From: Bombardia bombarda
Lineage: Eukaryota; Ascomycota; Sordariomycetes; Sordariales; Lasiosphaeriaceae
Length of the DNA stretch: 64,000 nucleotides
Direction of reading: 5' to 3'
Assembly (NCBI GenBank): GCA_030512295.1
Contig: JAULSR010000002.1
Span: forward strand, 372,001-436,000
Under the pieces are notes generated by a model that did no database searches, was not told the origin of the DNA, and saw nothing but the letters and a program-made list of their open reading frames with translations. Positions 49,180-59,962 of this stretch are shown here, piece by piece. A program made the translations under genes and the position numbers. How positions within the stretch are numbered: the stretch's first letter is position 1; every line of letters starts with the position of its first letter.

Positions 49180-50680
49180 ATGACCTCCTCCCCTTCTTCC
49201 TACCACACGTCCCTCCTCACAGCCGTCGACAGCCGTAGTCACATCCACCTCATCCTAGGATCCAACCCGCTCGCTGCCTCGCGCGCGACACACTCCCTCG
49301 CCGCGGGCGCCAAACCCATTCTCATCGCGCCCGTGTCCGCCACCGGCGCCAACCACGATCTGCACCATGGCGTAGCAGCTCACATCGCATCCGGTGCTGT
49401 GACGCATCTGGACCGACCCTTTAGAGACGACGATGTGCTGACGCGAGGTCGGCCCGAGGTCGGCCACGTCGTCGATGCCGTCTTTGTGACGAGCAACACG
49501 CGCGACAGCTCCCCTTTCGCGCAGCACGTCTCAGCCCTGTGCAAGCGCAACCGTATCCCTGTCAACGTGGTAGACGCCCCGGCGTTGTGCTCCTTCAGCT
49601 TGCTGAGTAGCCACGTCGACGGCCCGCTGCAGATCGGCGTCACCACAAACGGCCGCGGGTGCAAGTTGGCCAGCCGCATTCGGCGCGAGGTCGCCGCTGC
49701 GCTGCCCGCTGGGTTGGGGGGTGCTTGTGCCCGTCTGGGCGACGTGCGGAGACGGATTGTTGACGAGGACCGGAGGGCACGTTCTTGTCAGACGCAGGGG
49801 GGTGATGATGGTGGTGAGGAGCACGGCGACGACGGCGTGGATGACTCGGTTGATCAGACGGCCGCCTTCAATAAACTCGTCACAGATGCCGATGCCGACG
49901 CCGCCAAGACGCGCCGCATGCGCTGGCTGTCCCAGGTGTGCGAGTACTGGCCCTTGAAGAGGCTGGCGGCTGTCACCGACGCCGACGTGGCAGCCATTTT
50001 GGAGTGTTACCCAGGAAATACTACCAGTGGCAACGACAGCACACTCCCCCTATCCCTCCAGAGCAGTACTAATTCTGCAACTACTGCTTCCCCCGGCCGC
50101 ATCATCCTCGCCGGCAGCGGCCCGGGCCACCCAGATCTCCTGACGCGGGCAACCTACAAGGCCATCCTGGCCGCCGACCTCGTCCTCGCCGACAAGCTCG
50201 TCCCGTCGGGCGTGCTGGACCTGATCCCCCGCCGCACACACGTGTCCATCGCGCGCAAGTTCCCCGGCAACGCCGACCGCGCGCAGGAGGAGCTGCTGGA
50301 GCAGGCGCTGGAGGGCGTGCGCGCCGGCAAGACGGTCCTGCGCCTGAAGCAGGGCGATCCCTTCATTTACGGCCGCGGCGGCGAGGAGGTGGCCTTCTTC
50401 CGCGCCCGTGGGCTCGGCGACCGCGTCATTGTCCTGCCGGGCATCACGAGCAGCCTCAGCGCGCCCCTGTTTGCGGGCATCCCCGCCACGCAGCGCGACG
50501 TCTCGGACCAGGTGCTTGTCTGCACCGGGACCGGCAAGAAGGGCAAGCCCCCTACGCCGCCCGAGCACGTGGGGAGCCGCACTGTGGTGTTTCTGATGGC
50601 GCTGCATCGGATCGCTGGGCTAGTGGCGGAGTTGACTGGTTATACTGTGGACGAGAAGGAGTTGCTGCAATTGCCGCAAG

Positions 50681-50724
<44 letters not shown>

Positions 50725-51117
50725 CCACAAGAAACAGAAAATGGGAATAGAAGCCTAGTATCAAACGAGACACAAGTACGAGAAACAGAGAAACAAGGTC
50801 AGGCAGAACATTCACAACAGCAAGACCATCAAGCCGCAGCAAGGAGGGCGTTATGGCCACTAGACACGCCCTGCGCTGTCATCGAAAGGGCTAGCTGTCC
50901 GGACCAGCGCGTCATCAGGACGACATTACGATACGTTGCCGAGGCGATAGAGCAGGAGGGAAGCCGGCCGCCGGGGCTACTTGTCGTTGGCCGCGCCTGC
51001 GAGGCTTTGTATACCCCTGAGGAAGGCAGGTCCTGGGTCGTTGAGGATGACGGGTTCAAGGGCTTGGACATGGATGACCTTTTGCCCGCCGGCGTGGGCA
51101 TTGCTGCCCTGTCATAA
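49180..51117 (+). CDS. met1: Uroporphyrinogen-III C-methyltransferase / siroheme synthase
   Basis: The enzyme methylates uroporphyrinogen III with SAM on the way to siroheme, the cofactor of sulfite and nitrite reductases. The single exon encodes 645 residues. Residues 1-230 look like a Met8-type NAD-binding domain (HLILGSNPLAASRATHSLAAGA, VDAVFVTSNT, IPVNVVDAPALCSF), so it may also oxidise precorrin-2. The methyltransferase begins near 306 with GRIILAGSGPGHPDLLTRAT, then DLVLADKLVP, VLRLKQGDPFIYGRGGEE and VLPGITSSLSAPLFAGIPAT. A polar insert (about 490-560) with 14 CAA-coded glutamines (502-515) interrupts the domain before the final part (DTPCAVIERAS, PPGLLVVGRA). ATG at 49180 is the first in frame. 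Confidence 0.92.
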
Positions 51118-51438
51118 TGAATGTTATCTAAATTAAAAAATATTATGTTCAATACGTACTAGACTGTATATGTTCTTGATGCTGGGTGTACATATATTAT
51201 GAATAGATTTCGAGTTTGAACGGACAATGTGTAATGCAAGCACGAATGACTCTGCAAACGGCGCTATGAACAACAGATATATTCTTCCTGTGCGATACAG
51301 CACCTATTCTGCATCGTCCCCTGTGCAGAATGTTTAACGCTGCCAGGCAGGGAAGATCCACAAGACAACCACCAAAACCCGCAAAAAAGACATGTCCACA
51401 ACCAAAAGTAAACAACACACATCCCTGTCTATTGACTT
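51118..51438. other. Spacer between MET1 and tRNA-Ala
   Basis: This AT-rich stretch holds the MET1 3' region and the downstream flank of the minus-strand tRNA. No further feature is seen. Confidence 0.6.
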
Positions 51439-51523
51439 TGGACGAGCTGGGAATCGAACCCAGGACCTTTCGCATACAGGAGAGTATGCTAAGCGAACGC
51501 TCTACCAGCTGAGCCACACGCCC
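51439..51523 (-). tRNA. tRNA-Ala (anticodon AGC) with 12-base intron
   Basis: The minus strand folds into a full cloverleaf. The acceptor stem starts GGGCGTG and ends CTCGTCC plus A, including the G3:U70 pair that identifies alanine tRNAs and the U6/U67 mismatch also seen in yeast tRNA-Ala. The D arm reads GCTCAGCTGGTAGAGC and the T arm CTGGGTTCGATTCCCAG. The anticodon loop TTAGCA is followed by a 12-base intron (TACTCTCCTGTA) at the standard site after position 37, and then TGCGAA closes the stem. Its exact edges may shift by a base because of a repeated T/A. Removing the intron leaves 73 bases before CCA addition. Confidence 0.96.
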
Positions 51524-52525
51524 GGATGGGATGATGTTGTTGACGAAGATTTCGGCCAGATTTTGGTGATAAGAAGGAAACACACTACTGGCCCCGCGTA
51601 TCTCTGCTTTTGATGACCGGGCACTTCCTTTTCTTTGTGGTAAAACCCCAATGGGTTGCTTTCGTTATGCGGGTACGTGTGCTTGGGGAGGGAGAATCTT
51701 GTTCTTTGGGGGTGAAGAATCCAGTAGTCTCTACCGACGTCTCGACGATGCAGACTGGCGCCGGCTTGGTAAGAAATCAAACAATGATTCCGCTGCATTG
51801 GGCTCTCCAGTCTGGCAACACTGAGAGGCTATAGTTCTCAAGACAAATCAGTACACACTAGGGATAGCATTCGTTTTGAAGGATTGGGTTGATATTTTGG
51901 GTCAGACCACACAACGCGGGCGAGACAGAGAAATAGTCATGATCCAGCCGAGATTGTAAAGACTTGGTAAGAATATAACAGGATTCAAGTGTCATACATC
52001 AGCAGTGTCATACATCAGCAGATGACTGCATGTGATCCAATTCTGAGGCTGCGATGACCACGGCAGAGAAAGTAAATAGCCATAAAATGGGGTTGATGTT
52101 CCGGGTTTGGTGTTACTATTGTTTCCTGACGGTACCACTGTATTCCAGTTTGCTCCCCTTGCTCCTCACCCGCCCGGTCATTTGTATAGAGCAAAGCTCG
52201 AGATTATATCAGCTTCAATGGACTGCTCCATCAAACAAACCTCTTCCTGCTCCTATACTTGTACAGCCGTCCATACGGTTCCATGATATGGCTGCTTTGT
52301 CGACGTCCCATTCTCATGGCGCTTGCGGAGTATGAATGATTCTGTACTTTTCTAAGTGTAGCTCGCAGTCGAAGGAAGGGGGAAGGTGGAGATAGAGAGA
52401 CAGAGGAAAAGAACACACTTACGCTTCGCTTTGGTCACCTCCAGTCCGAATTAAGCTTGGTGTAAGGGTAGTCGGAGAGTCTTTGGAGGCAAAAGGTGGC
52501 ACCGACAGCACCTAGCCACTCTGCG
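51524..52525. other. Spacer with short direct repeat
   Basis: No gene is supported. A perfect 16-base direct repeat (AGTGTCATACATCAGC) occurs twice in tandem at 51988-52019. Confidence 0.6.
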
Positions 52526-52700
52526 TCATTGACTTAAGCGCTGGGGCACTGGACTGAACTTGTCTAGGTCTGGTAGATGTTGTTCTCTGTGAAAGAACTC
52601 CTGGAGGGTGCCCCGAGGGAACGTCGCCATCGCTTGGCAGAGTTGCTGGCACTTGGGGCCGTTGACAGTCGCCTGAAACTTGTTTGCAAGTTTTAATACC
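52526..52700 (-). pseudogene. Fragment of an unknown protein family, copy A
   Basis: Read on the minus strand this stretch gives KFQATVNGPKCQQLCQAMAT followed by FPRGTLQEFFHRE and a stop at 52526. The segment ATFPRGTLQEFFHR is closely matched by ATCPRGTLQELFHR at 54169-54381 on the opposite strand. At DNA level the shared core is about 50 bases with roughly 85 percent identity by eye. I do not recognise the family. No clear start or full-length gene is visible, so it is called a fragment. Confidence 0.5.
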
Positions 52701-54168
52701 AACCACATGGTGATGCTGAAGAGAATCAAGACTCGCGACTTGACATGTGGGCCGGTTCTGCCAGTCACAATCTCGCGACCGGTCGGGATCGCGGCTTTTG
52801 TCAACTACATGTAGCAAGAGAACAATTAGCACAATTCTACAAGAAGTAGTTGTCAAAGTTGTATTTAGTAATAGTAAAATAGAGAGGTGTAGGTGAAGTA
52901 GAAGCGAGAAAGTTGAAAGAAAAAGGATTTGCCTGGGTGAGCTCGACTGAGATTACCACTGCGCAGAAAGAAAATGGGTAGTAGAGGAGAAAACAAACAG
53001 GGCAGCTGACCGGTTGGAAACGACAGGAGAGTTCGGTAGTAAGGGAAGGGGTCGAGACTTCTGCGAGGTCAGGTAAAGGTGATGGAAATGCAAAAGTATA
53101 AGTCGAGCGTGCTTGAGGAACGACTTCGTGCTACTAGACTACAGCTTCAAGATGAATGATTGATGCTGCAATTTCCCGGAATCATGTGGAGGAAGAGTCA
53201 CGATTCCACTTTCCAGGACGTATGATGCGGGAATAAAGGAAAAGAAAAACCAAACTGAGTGTTAATGACGAGCAAGTTTGATTGTGATGGGATTGAAAAC
53301 TCAGGGGAAGAGGAGGTGAAGGAAAGCAAAACGACGATGGTTTTTATCGCCACCGAATACCTCCCCTCGGAAGAAGAACGTACTGTGTGCATACCTACCT
53401 TGTCGGAAATAATGATGAGGACTTTCTATATACGAGAAGAAGAAAGACAAAAGAACTTCACGGAGGACTTACCGATCTCGTCGAAAGCCCGAAGAGCTCA
53501 AATTTCGGTTAAAGAAGAGAAACCGTTAGGAAGAAATTTTGGTGAAAGAAGTTCGCAGAATAAACAGGCGAAGAAAGGAGGAGGCCGGAGGGGCATGTGG
53601 GTGGTTGCAAGAAGGGCTTTATCTCCCGGGTATTGACTGTACAGCACAATTCTACAAAATTTTATACGAAACCCGTTGTAAGCGTGTTCTTTCTGGCCTT
53701 CACTCCTTCGCCCCTTCACTACCTGGCCTGCTCGAGAGATTATATGCCCCTACAGGAGAAATCAGGCACGCACGCGTGTGGACGCGTAGGGCCCCCAGAG
53801 AGAAACATAAATAGGTAAATTTCACCCAGCCTCTAGGCAATAAAAAAAGCCCTAAGCAAATACATTACACACGCTCATATACACACACACAAACACACAC
53901 AAACACAAACACACAAAGTTTTCTTTCTTTTCTAAAAAAAAATATGCGGTAAGTAATTCTAATCCGTTCATGTTCACGTGTAGCTACTGCCTCAATTAAA
54001 ACAAGCCAAACTGCTGTTTTAGTCCTATCTGCCTTACTATACAAGCCTCCGAATTTCAGGTTATGAGCTGACCTTGATCCTTTGCAGTCGGTACTTTCGT
54101 TTTGAGCGCGGTAAGCAAGAACGAGGACTTTAATCCCAGCCCAAACCAACATCAAAAGACCAGATGGA
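52701..54168. other. Spacer between the two fragment copies
   Basis: Purine-rich, low-complexity DNA with short frames and no recognisable protein. A CA-rich microsatellite occupies about 53869-53917. Confidence 0.55.
53869..53917. repeat. Imperfect CA microsatellite
   Basis: CACACA and CACAAA units alternate over about 50 bases. Confidence 0.85.
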
Positions 54169-54381
54169 AAGCTAACTGGAGACAAAGATTGGTCTAGCAG
54201 GCTGCCTCTGGCACTCCAGGCTCGGATCCTGGTGGCCTTCCGGCTCGTCCAAGGCCTGAGCCTGGAAAGGCTCGAGGAAGACCAGGAGGAGACGGTGGCA
54301 ACGTGCCCTCGGGGCACCCTCCAGGAGCTCTTCCACAGAGCAATCCTGGAAGATATTCGGTCCCGCATCGCAGCGGACTAA
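54169..54381 (+). pseudogene. Fragment of an unknown protein family, copy B
   Basis: The plus-strand frame reads smoothly from about 54169 (DWSSRLPLALQARILVAFRL, then a Glu-rich helix ERLEEDQEETVATC) to PRGTLQELFHRAILEDIRSR and a stop at 54379-54381. It has no nearby ATG in frame and shares its core with copy A at 52526-52700 in the opposite orientation. The heptad-like Leu/Glu pattern suggests helices. Function unknown; it may be an exon of a gene whose other parts are lost. Confidence 0.5.
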
Positions 54382-54656
54382 AGAGGCTTCCTGGAGGGTG
54401 GGCCTAGGGGATGGAGGAGGAGGGGGAGGAAGAGGAGGAGAGGAGAATGTGATAAGGGACGAACGGCGGCGACGATGCATTTTCTTTTCCCCAGCCATAA
54501 GAGGGGTTTTCTTTTCGCGAGAAAGAGAAAATTTTGAGGACGCCAATAATAATACATATCTTTGGTACCTTTCTTCTGATGTGCTTGCCTGGATAGCTAA
54601 GACTTTGTCTCTGTCTAAGTGTTATTCTCTGCTGCTTGCTTAAATACGAGGACAAT

Positions 54657-55003
54657 AGGATTTGTCCTCAGCTGTTCTTTGCTTGTCAGATTTCATCACG
54701 TATTCACCTGCTGAGTGTCGTTGCTCACTTTTGATTTGATGCCTGACTTCTCGTACCTTCCTCACTTTTAAGGACTCACCTAATCTTACCAATGTCAGGT
54801 AGGTAGGCAACGAGGATATGTGGTCGCTCGTTAGCTGCATCTCCTGATTGGATAGCTCTAGGCCCTTTGTGTTTTGCCTAATGTCGGGCCAGAAATCAGT
54901 CTAGAATATAGTTTACGACAGTGCATCTGCTGCTACACTCTTCCTGCCTTGAATATAGCAGATCTTGAAATTCAAAGCCGAAGCTCATATCTTCCTTAGC
55001 ATT
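54657..55003 (-). mobile_element. Decayed Ty3/gypsy-like retrotransposon remnant (end of RNase H region)
   Basis: On the minus strand a frame reads FKICYIQGRKSVAADALS with stop codons just before and after. This strongly recalls the end of the RNase H region of gypsy polyproteins, where a GRKNVVADALSR-type motif is nearly universal. The stop before ASALNFK sits where the family often has Trp (TGG to TGA), and the stop after ADALS sits where Arg is expected. The downstream frame (SNQEMQLTSDHISSLPTYL and on) is open to 54657 but not recognised. No long terminal repeats were found. Old and inactive. Confidence 0.55.
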
Positions 55004-55102
55004 GCTTCGGCTGTGTTGACGGGCGTATTGGCTACTGCTGGCGGTTTAAGATTCGTTTCAGGGTCAAGTAAGCCATTGACCATTTTCCATTGCATCTTAT
55101 GA

Positions 55103-55745
55103 CAACACTACGAGTATCTTGGCGAACTTGCCCCGGCTGCCCGAAGCGCCAGGGCCATTGGGGTTCTCCATGTCTTTAACTCGGTTCTCGAGTTCATTGC
55201 CAAGTGGGCGTTCGTCATCGACATTGCTGTCCTGTTTGTCCAGTATGCCGCCGAGGAGGAGCAGAGAGACCAGCTGAGAAAGTAAGTGCTATTCCGAGAG
55301 CGGATTGGATCGCACAACTGACAGGGGAATCAACTATCTTTCCAGGGCTACCCACGACTTTTTCTGCCAGAGATTCAGCCTGCAGACGCGATTCGATCAA
55401 TTCAAGACCACCGGGACCCTCTACACTAGTCTCTCTGGCTTTATCAAAACGAAGGGGATCCTTGAGAGCACTCCTGGTATGGACCAGACGACCACGGACA
55501 CGGCTGTTGCTGCTCTAGGAGATAGTTTCATGACTACTTGCGAGAACGTCAGTGCTGTCAGCTCCTCGTGCAATGAATGAAGGCTAATGCTCTCCCAGGA
55601 TATGAAGACAATCACCGATGATGTTGTGTAGAGGGAGTACGAGGTCTACGACAAGCTTGACACTGATATCTACAAAGCTGAGGATCCAAATCTGGAAGAG
55701 GTCAAGAGATGGCTGAAAGAGCAGGAGACCAAGTCTCCGAAGTAG
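55103..55745 (+). pseudogene. Decayed spliced gene of unknown function
   Basis: Two coding-like blocks are joined by a good intron: the first (55103-55279) reads ARAIGVLHVFNSVLEFIAKW and VIDIAVLFVQYAAEEEQRDQ, the donor is GTAAGT at 55280, the acceptor is CTTTCCAG at about 55345. The second reads THDFFCQRFSLQTRFDQFKT and FIKTKGILESTPGMDQTT, up to a stop near 55580. A further block (from about 55607) reads REYEVYDKLDTDIYKAEDPN and EEVKRWLKEQE, but has an internal TAG at 55629-55631 where CAG would fit. A TGA lies just before the first block and there is no ATG in frame. The helical, partly hydrophobic protein is not recognised. A conserved gene broken by mutation is the best explanation. Confidence 0.55.
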
Positions 55746-56730
55746 GCTTCCCGTATGAAAAGACCATTTTGGTTCGATACAAAGTACCACGCAAGTAATA
55801 GAACTTTATGACAAAGCAAAGCAAGGAAGAGACTTTTGTGGTCTGATAGGCGTAAGACCCGGGTATAAGGTTAAACGAGTGAATGCAGCTTGAGTGTAGA
55901 TATAATAGGGAGATGATGTCGTCTAGTTAAGCTTGTAGCTTTGTCTAACCAAAGAAAGACGACTCGGACGCTGCGAGGTGTCTTTATATTACATGCTTCT
56001 ACTTTACCTGATAATTGAGTAGGTTGATCCAAGGTACCTGGCCGCGTCATACTTGAGGGATACGACATCCTAGGTCGAGGTATGTGATAGCAGTGACACT
56101 GAACTGCTAGACCTAGAACTAGAGGTTAGGGGAACCTGGTCCCCGCGTCGCGTCGTAGCGTCCCCACCTCACCCGCCGTCACACTAGGTACCTAAGGCTA
56201 CGGCAATCTCTGCACCGATAAGGCGCCTCGAGGGCACCTGGACCCCCTTGTCAACCGGCAATCAGTGCAGTCACACCGCGGATATGATGCCGAATTACCT
56301 GATCAGACACGGATACAGATACAACCTTGACAGCAACCTTCATAATTGACTGGCAAGCACACCAGGAGATAACTTTTTGTTTTTGGCGCACTAGTCTCTA
56401 TGCTTTAATTTCCATTCACAACACCAATCTCCGTCTATGCATCTACCCTTTTTACATGAGAAAGTTAAAAAAAAAAAGAGAAAGAATTCTCACTTGGCTT
56501 TTTTTAGTTTCATCCACTCGCCCGCCCGCTTGGTACTCAACTCTCATCCTCTTTCTTACCGTCGCCGTTAGAACCAACCCCAGTTCTCCTTCCCCTCCTC
56601 TCATCGACGATCCGCAAAAATAGGACATCGACGAAATAAAGCAGCGGCCGACGGGGCCCGCGCAACAAAGAAGGGCAAAGGAAAGCAGAGCCAAAAGTGC
56701 CCGCAGAAGCCGGGCAGAAGAAGAGGAAGA
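55746..56730. other. Spacer upstream of the sirtuin gene
   Basis: No gene is supported. The last 200 bases before 56731 are purine-rich and probably form the sirtuin leader. Confidence 0.6.
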
Positions 56731-58256
56731 ATGGGCCAAGACCAGTCCACCGTCAGCGACGACACGCCGCCCCAGACCCTCACCGAGCGCAGTCTAGATG
56801 CCGTCGCCCATCTCATCAAATCCGGCAAGGCCCGCCGCGTCGTCGTCATGACGGGTGCAGGCATCTCAACTGCCGCAGGGAGTATGTATCCCCCATTCCT
56901 CTCTCACTCACCACTCACCACCACCGCTCACACCACCCCCCCATAGTCCCCGACTTCCGCTCCCCAGAAACCGGCCTCTACGCCAACCTAGCAGCCCTGG
57001 ACCTGCCCGAGCCCGAGGCCGTCTTCGACCTCGTCTTCTTCAAGCAGAACCCCAGGCCCTTCTACGTGCTGGCCAAGGACCTCTACCCGGGCAACTTCCA
57101 CCCGACCGTCTCGCACGTCTTCATCAGCCTGCTCGCCCAAAAGAGCCTCCTCCACCAGCTCTTCACCCAAAACATCGACTGCCTCGAGCGCGCCGCGGGG
57201 ATCCCGGGCCACCTCATCGTCGAGGCCCACGGCAGCTTCGCCGACCAGCGCTGCATCGACTGCAAGACGGCCTACCCGGCCGACCTGATGCGCGCCCACG
57301 TCGCCCGCGCCGAGGTGCCCCGCTGCGTCGACGTCGAGTGCGGCGGGCTCGTGAAGCCCGACATTGTCTTTTTCCACGAGGCCCTGCCGAGCCTGTTTTA
57401 CGACCGCATGCCGCTGGCCGAGACGGCCGATCTGGTCCTGGTCATGGGCACGAGTCTGCAGGTGCATCCGTTTGCGGGCCTGCCCGAGCAGGTGCCCGGG
57501 GATGTGCCGCGGGTGCTGTTCAACCTCGAGCGCGTCGGCTCGCTGGGCTCGCATGCGGATGACGTGCTGGTGCTGGGCGACTGCGACTCGGGCGTGCGGC
57601 TGCTGGCTGATGCGCTGGGGTGGCGCGAGGAGCTGGAGGCGACGTGGCGGGGGTTGGTGGGGGATGGGGAGGCGGAGAGGCAGTTGAGGGGCAGGATGAG
57701 GAAGAAGACGCCTGCTGTGCATGATGGTGGGGAAGAGGAGGGTGGTGATGACGTCGACGATGTTGTGGCCCGGCTCGCTGATGAAGTAAAGAAAGTACTG
57801 CGTGTGCAAGAGACCACTGGGGATATTGATTCTCACAAGGTAAGTAGGAAGGCAGCAGAAGCTAGTGATGAAGGCGTCAATGATGTTGCCGATGGGAGGG
57901 CAGACACGCCTCGGGGGGAGTCTAGCGTTACCCCTGAAAGCAGCGTTGGTCAGAAAGAAGACGGCATACATATAATCTCAAAACCTAGAGCCGGAGCTGG
58001 AGGAGCAGGTGGAAGAAAGGACGAGACTGCTGCTGCTGCTACTCCTGCGACGAGCGCAACCACATCGTCGCAAATCCACGGCGAGTATGGCACCACATTC
58101 AACTCTGTGGAGCATATCCAGGTGAACGATCAAGCCAGCCCAGAGCCTCTGCAGCAGGGGGTCGTTCGACCGCTAGGATCGGAACGCGACGCAAAGATCA
58201 CGGTAGAGGGACGTCTAGAGGATGGGGAGTTGGGCACTGTTAAGGGCACGTTGTAG
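56731..58256 (+). CDS. hst2: Sir2-family NAD-dependent deacetylase (Hst2/SIRT2 class)
   Basis: Sirtuins remove acyl groups from lysines using NAD; Hst2-type members are mainly cytosolic. Exons 56731-56881 and 56947-58256 give 486 residues. Splicing creates the NAD motif GAGISTAAGIPDFRSPETGLY. TQNIDCLERAAGI follows, then the catalytic His145 in EAHGSF, two Cys pairs that bind zinc (153/156 in RCIDC and about 177-182 in CVDVEC), KPDIVFFHEALP and MGTSLQVHPFAGLP. The catalytic core ends near 300. The remaining 180 residues are acidic and low-complexity (poly-Ala, Gly), longer than in yeast Hst2. A consensus donor GTAAGT at 57840-57845 lies in this tail, so an additional intron may be spliced there. 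The first intron (65 bases) has no in-frame stop in one frame and might mislead gene finders. Confidence 0.93.
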
Positions 58257-59152
58257 GCGTGTTTTGATCGGGATTTAGGGGGGGTCATTGCATGGAGTAT
58301 AAACATTTGGTTATGGCGGCTGCGCGGCGTCAATGAGTTTTATAATGTACCATGGTAAATTTGAGGATGTTCTCATTTATTCACGAGTACCACCTCTGAT
58401 TGTAAGAGGCCAGGAAGCGATACGTCTTTCCTAATTGTGTATTATACATGCTTCTAGCACACAGTACACATAGTTTCAAGATCCAGATTGGCCCGAATCT
58501 GAGACCAATCGAGGATACAATCAAGGGGCCAACAACCCGCAGTGTTGAAGGAGCAGATTAAAGCAATTGATTAAAGAAACCAATGGAAGGAGTGACAAGA
58601 TAGATACATGGTGATGTAATTCGTCCATCTGTTCATACGTACCGCAAGAGCCCAACACTCTTGTTCAAAATGATGCAGCCGTCGGGCGAGGGGTTTTCGT
58701 ACGAGAGCTGTCTTTGCTCCAAATTCTATACAAAATATAAGGACCCGGGCCGAATTTGTTCTAACCGTACAGTTCATGAAAGAAAACACAGTAACAGCTA
58801 ATGGGTAAACAAATCGCTTTCCTTATTGGTTCTTAACCAGCAAAGACTAAGAAAACAAAGCAATTCAAACGAGTACAATAACTTTATTTCCTTTCATAGT
58901 GCTTTATGTTGTCTAGTCCATTGTTCTCTCCTTTTGTTCATTGCGTCTCTTTGAATATGTCTATTATAACCATGCCTTTGTATGTCTAGCAGTATAAGAA
59001 GCACCAACGCTTCTGTCAATCATCCCTCTCACTCCATCCCATCAACATCATCCACCATTCTATCTGCCGTTGGGAGGCCATCGGTACTTACTGACACTAG
59101 CTTCTTCTCTCCTCCTCCTTACAGGAAAAAGACTTCAGGTAAGTCCTCCATC
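58257..59152. other. Spacer and possible leader of the next gene
   Basis: No separate gene is seen. An in-frame ATG at 58982 would extend the next gene by 57 residues, but a GTAAGT donor at 59139 and the Ser/Thr-rich content suggest a spliced leader instead. Confidence 0.5.
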
Positions 59153-59962
59153 ATGGCTCTCACAATCGCTGTCTACACTAGGAAGCTCTTCCACAAGGTC
59201 TGTCGCCGCTTCTCTTCTCCAACTCTTACTACACCCCCCTCTGAGTATGTTGAGTATGAACAGATCATCGACGAGTACTATGCTGCCGCTCAGAGCAATA
59301 GCCCAAGTCTTAACAACTCCCCCTCCTCAATTTATCCGTCCGTGTTCAACAGTGACGACGAGACCGAGTATGACGGATCTGAGGATTCCTATGACTCCAT
59401 CACCGCCCTTCTTGAAGACTACCACCACTTCAGCTCCCAGCTCCCCTCAGGAGCACACTTCAAGAAGGTAGCCAGAAGTCTGGCTATCCCAACGTCCAAG
59501 GCGCAGCAGGCTACCATCACGTTCCAGTCCGCCCACGCCGACCCCGTCCGCCAACCCCTGAGGGCAAAGCAGTACCTGTACTACCACACCAAGGACCAGC
59601 TCGGATACCGCCACCTCTCTGACAAGCTCCGGAAGGCTGCTAGCCAAACCACCCCCTTGACCGGGTCTGATAATGATCAGGACTGGGAGTGCTGTGACTG
59701 TGCGATGGCCAATAGTAAGTATGAGTTTCTATGCTCGCGGTGCCAGGCGCACACTAAAAAGGTTTGCTGTAGCAAAGTCTCTGCCTGGGACGCGGATATT
59801 TGTGTCCAGGATGGAGGAGTAGTGGCGGTGGAACCTGGAATGAAGGGAGCCACCCAACAGCCAGAGGCTGTATTCATGGGAGCTTTGGCGCCACGGTTGT
59901 TGGCTGCCTCTTGCCAATGGCAAGGAGGTATGCGATATGTAATTCCGGCGTTGGAGTTCTAA
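59153..59962 (+). CDS. Hypothetical protein with zinc-ribbon-like Cys pairs
   Basis: Not recognised. The frame encodes 269 residues from the ATG at 59153 (MALTIAVYTRKLFHKVCRRF), which has a good context; starting at 58982 gives 326. The N-terminal third is basic, then acidic/Ser-rich (SDDETEYDGSEDSYDS). A middle part (HFKKVARSLAIPTSKAQQAT, AKQYLYYHTKDQLGYRHL) may fold. Near the end WECCDCAMANSKYEFLCSRC gives a W-x-C-x2-C-x10-C-x2-C pattern like a RanBP2-type or ribbon zinc finger, then KKVCC. No signal peptide is evident. Codon use (C-ending) supports a real gene. Function unknown. Confidence 0.65.
   Translation: MALTIAVYTRKLFHKVCRRFSSPTLTTPPSEYVEYEQIIDEYYAAAQSNSPSLNNSPSSIYPSVFNSDDETEYDGSEDSYDSITALLEDYHHFSSQLPSGAHFKKVARSLAIPTSKAQQATITFQSAHADPVRQPLRAKQYLYYHTKDQLGYRHLSDKLRKAASQTTPLTGSDNDQDWECCDCAMANSKYEFLCSRCQAHTKKVCCSKVSAWDADICVQDGGVVAVEPGMKGATQQPEAVFMGALAPRLLAASCQWQGGMRYVIPALEF

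Noticed and set aside
53865..54546. Minus-strand frames opposite copy B (Arg/Ser and Pro-rich)
   Set aside because: The opposite strand shows the better protein-like sequence, shared with copy A, so these are shadows.
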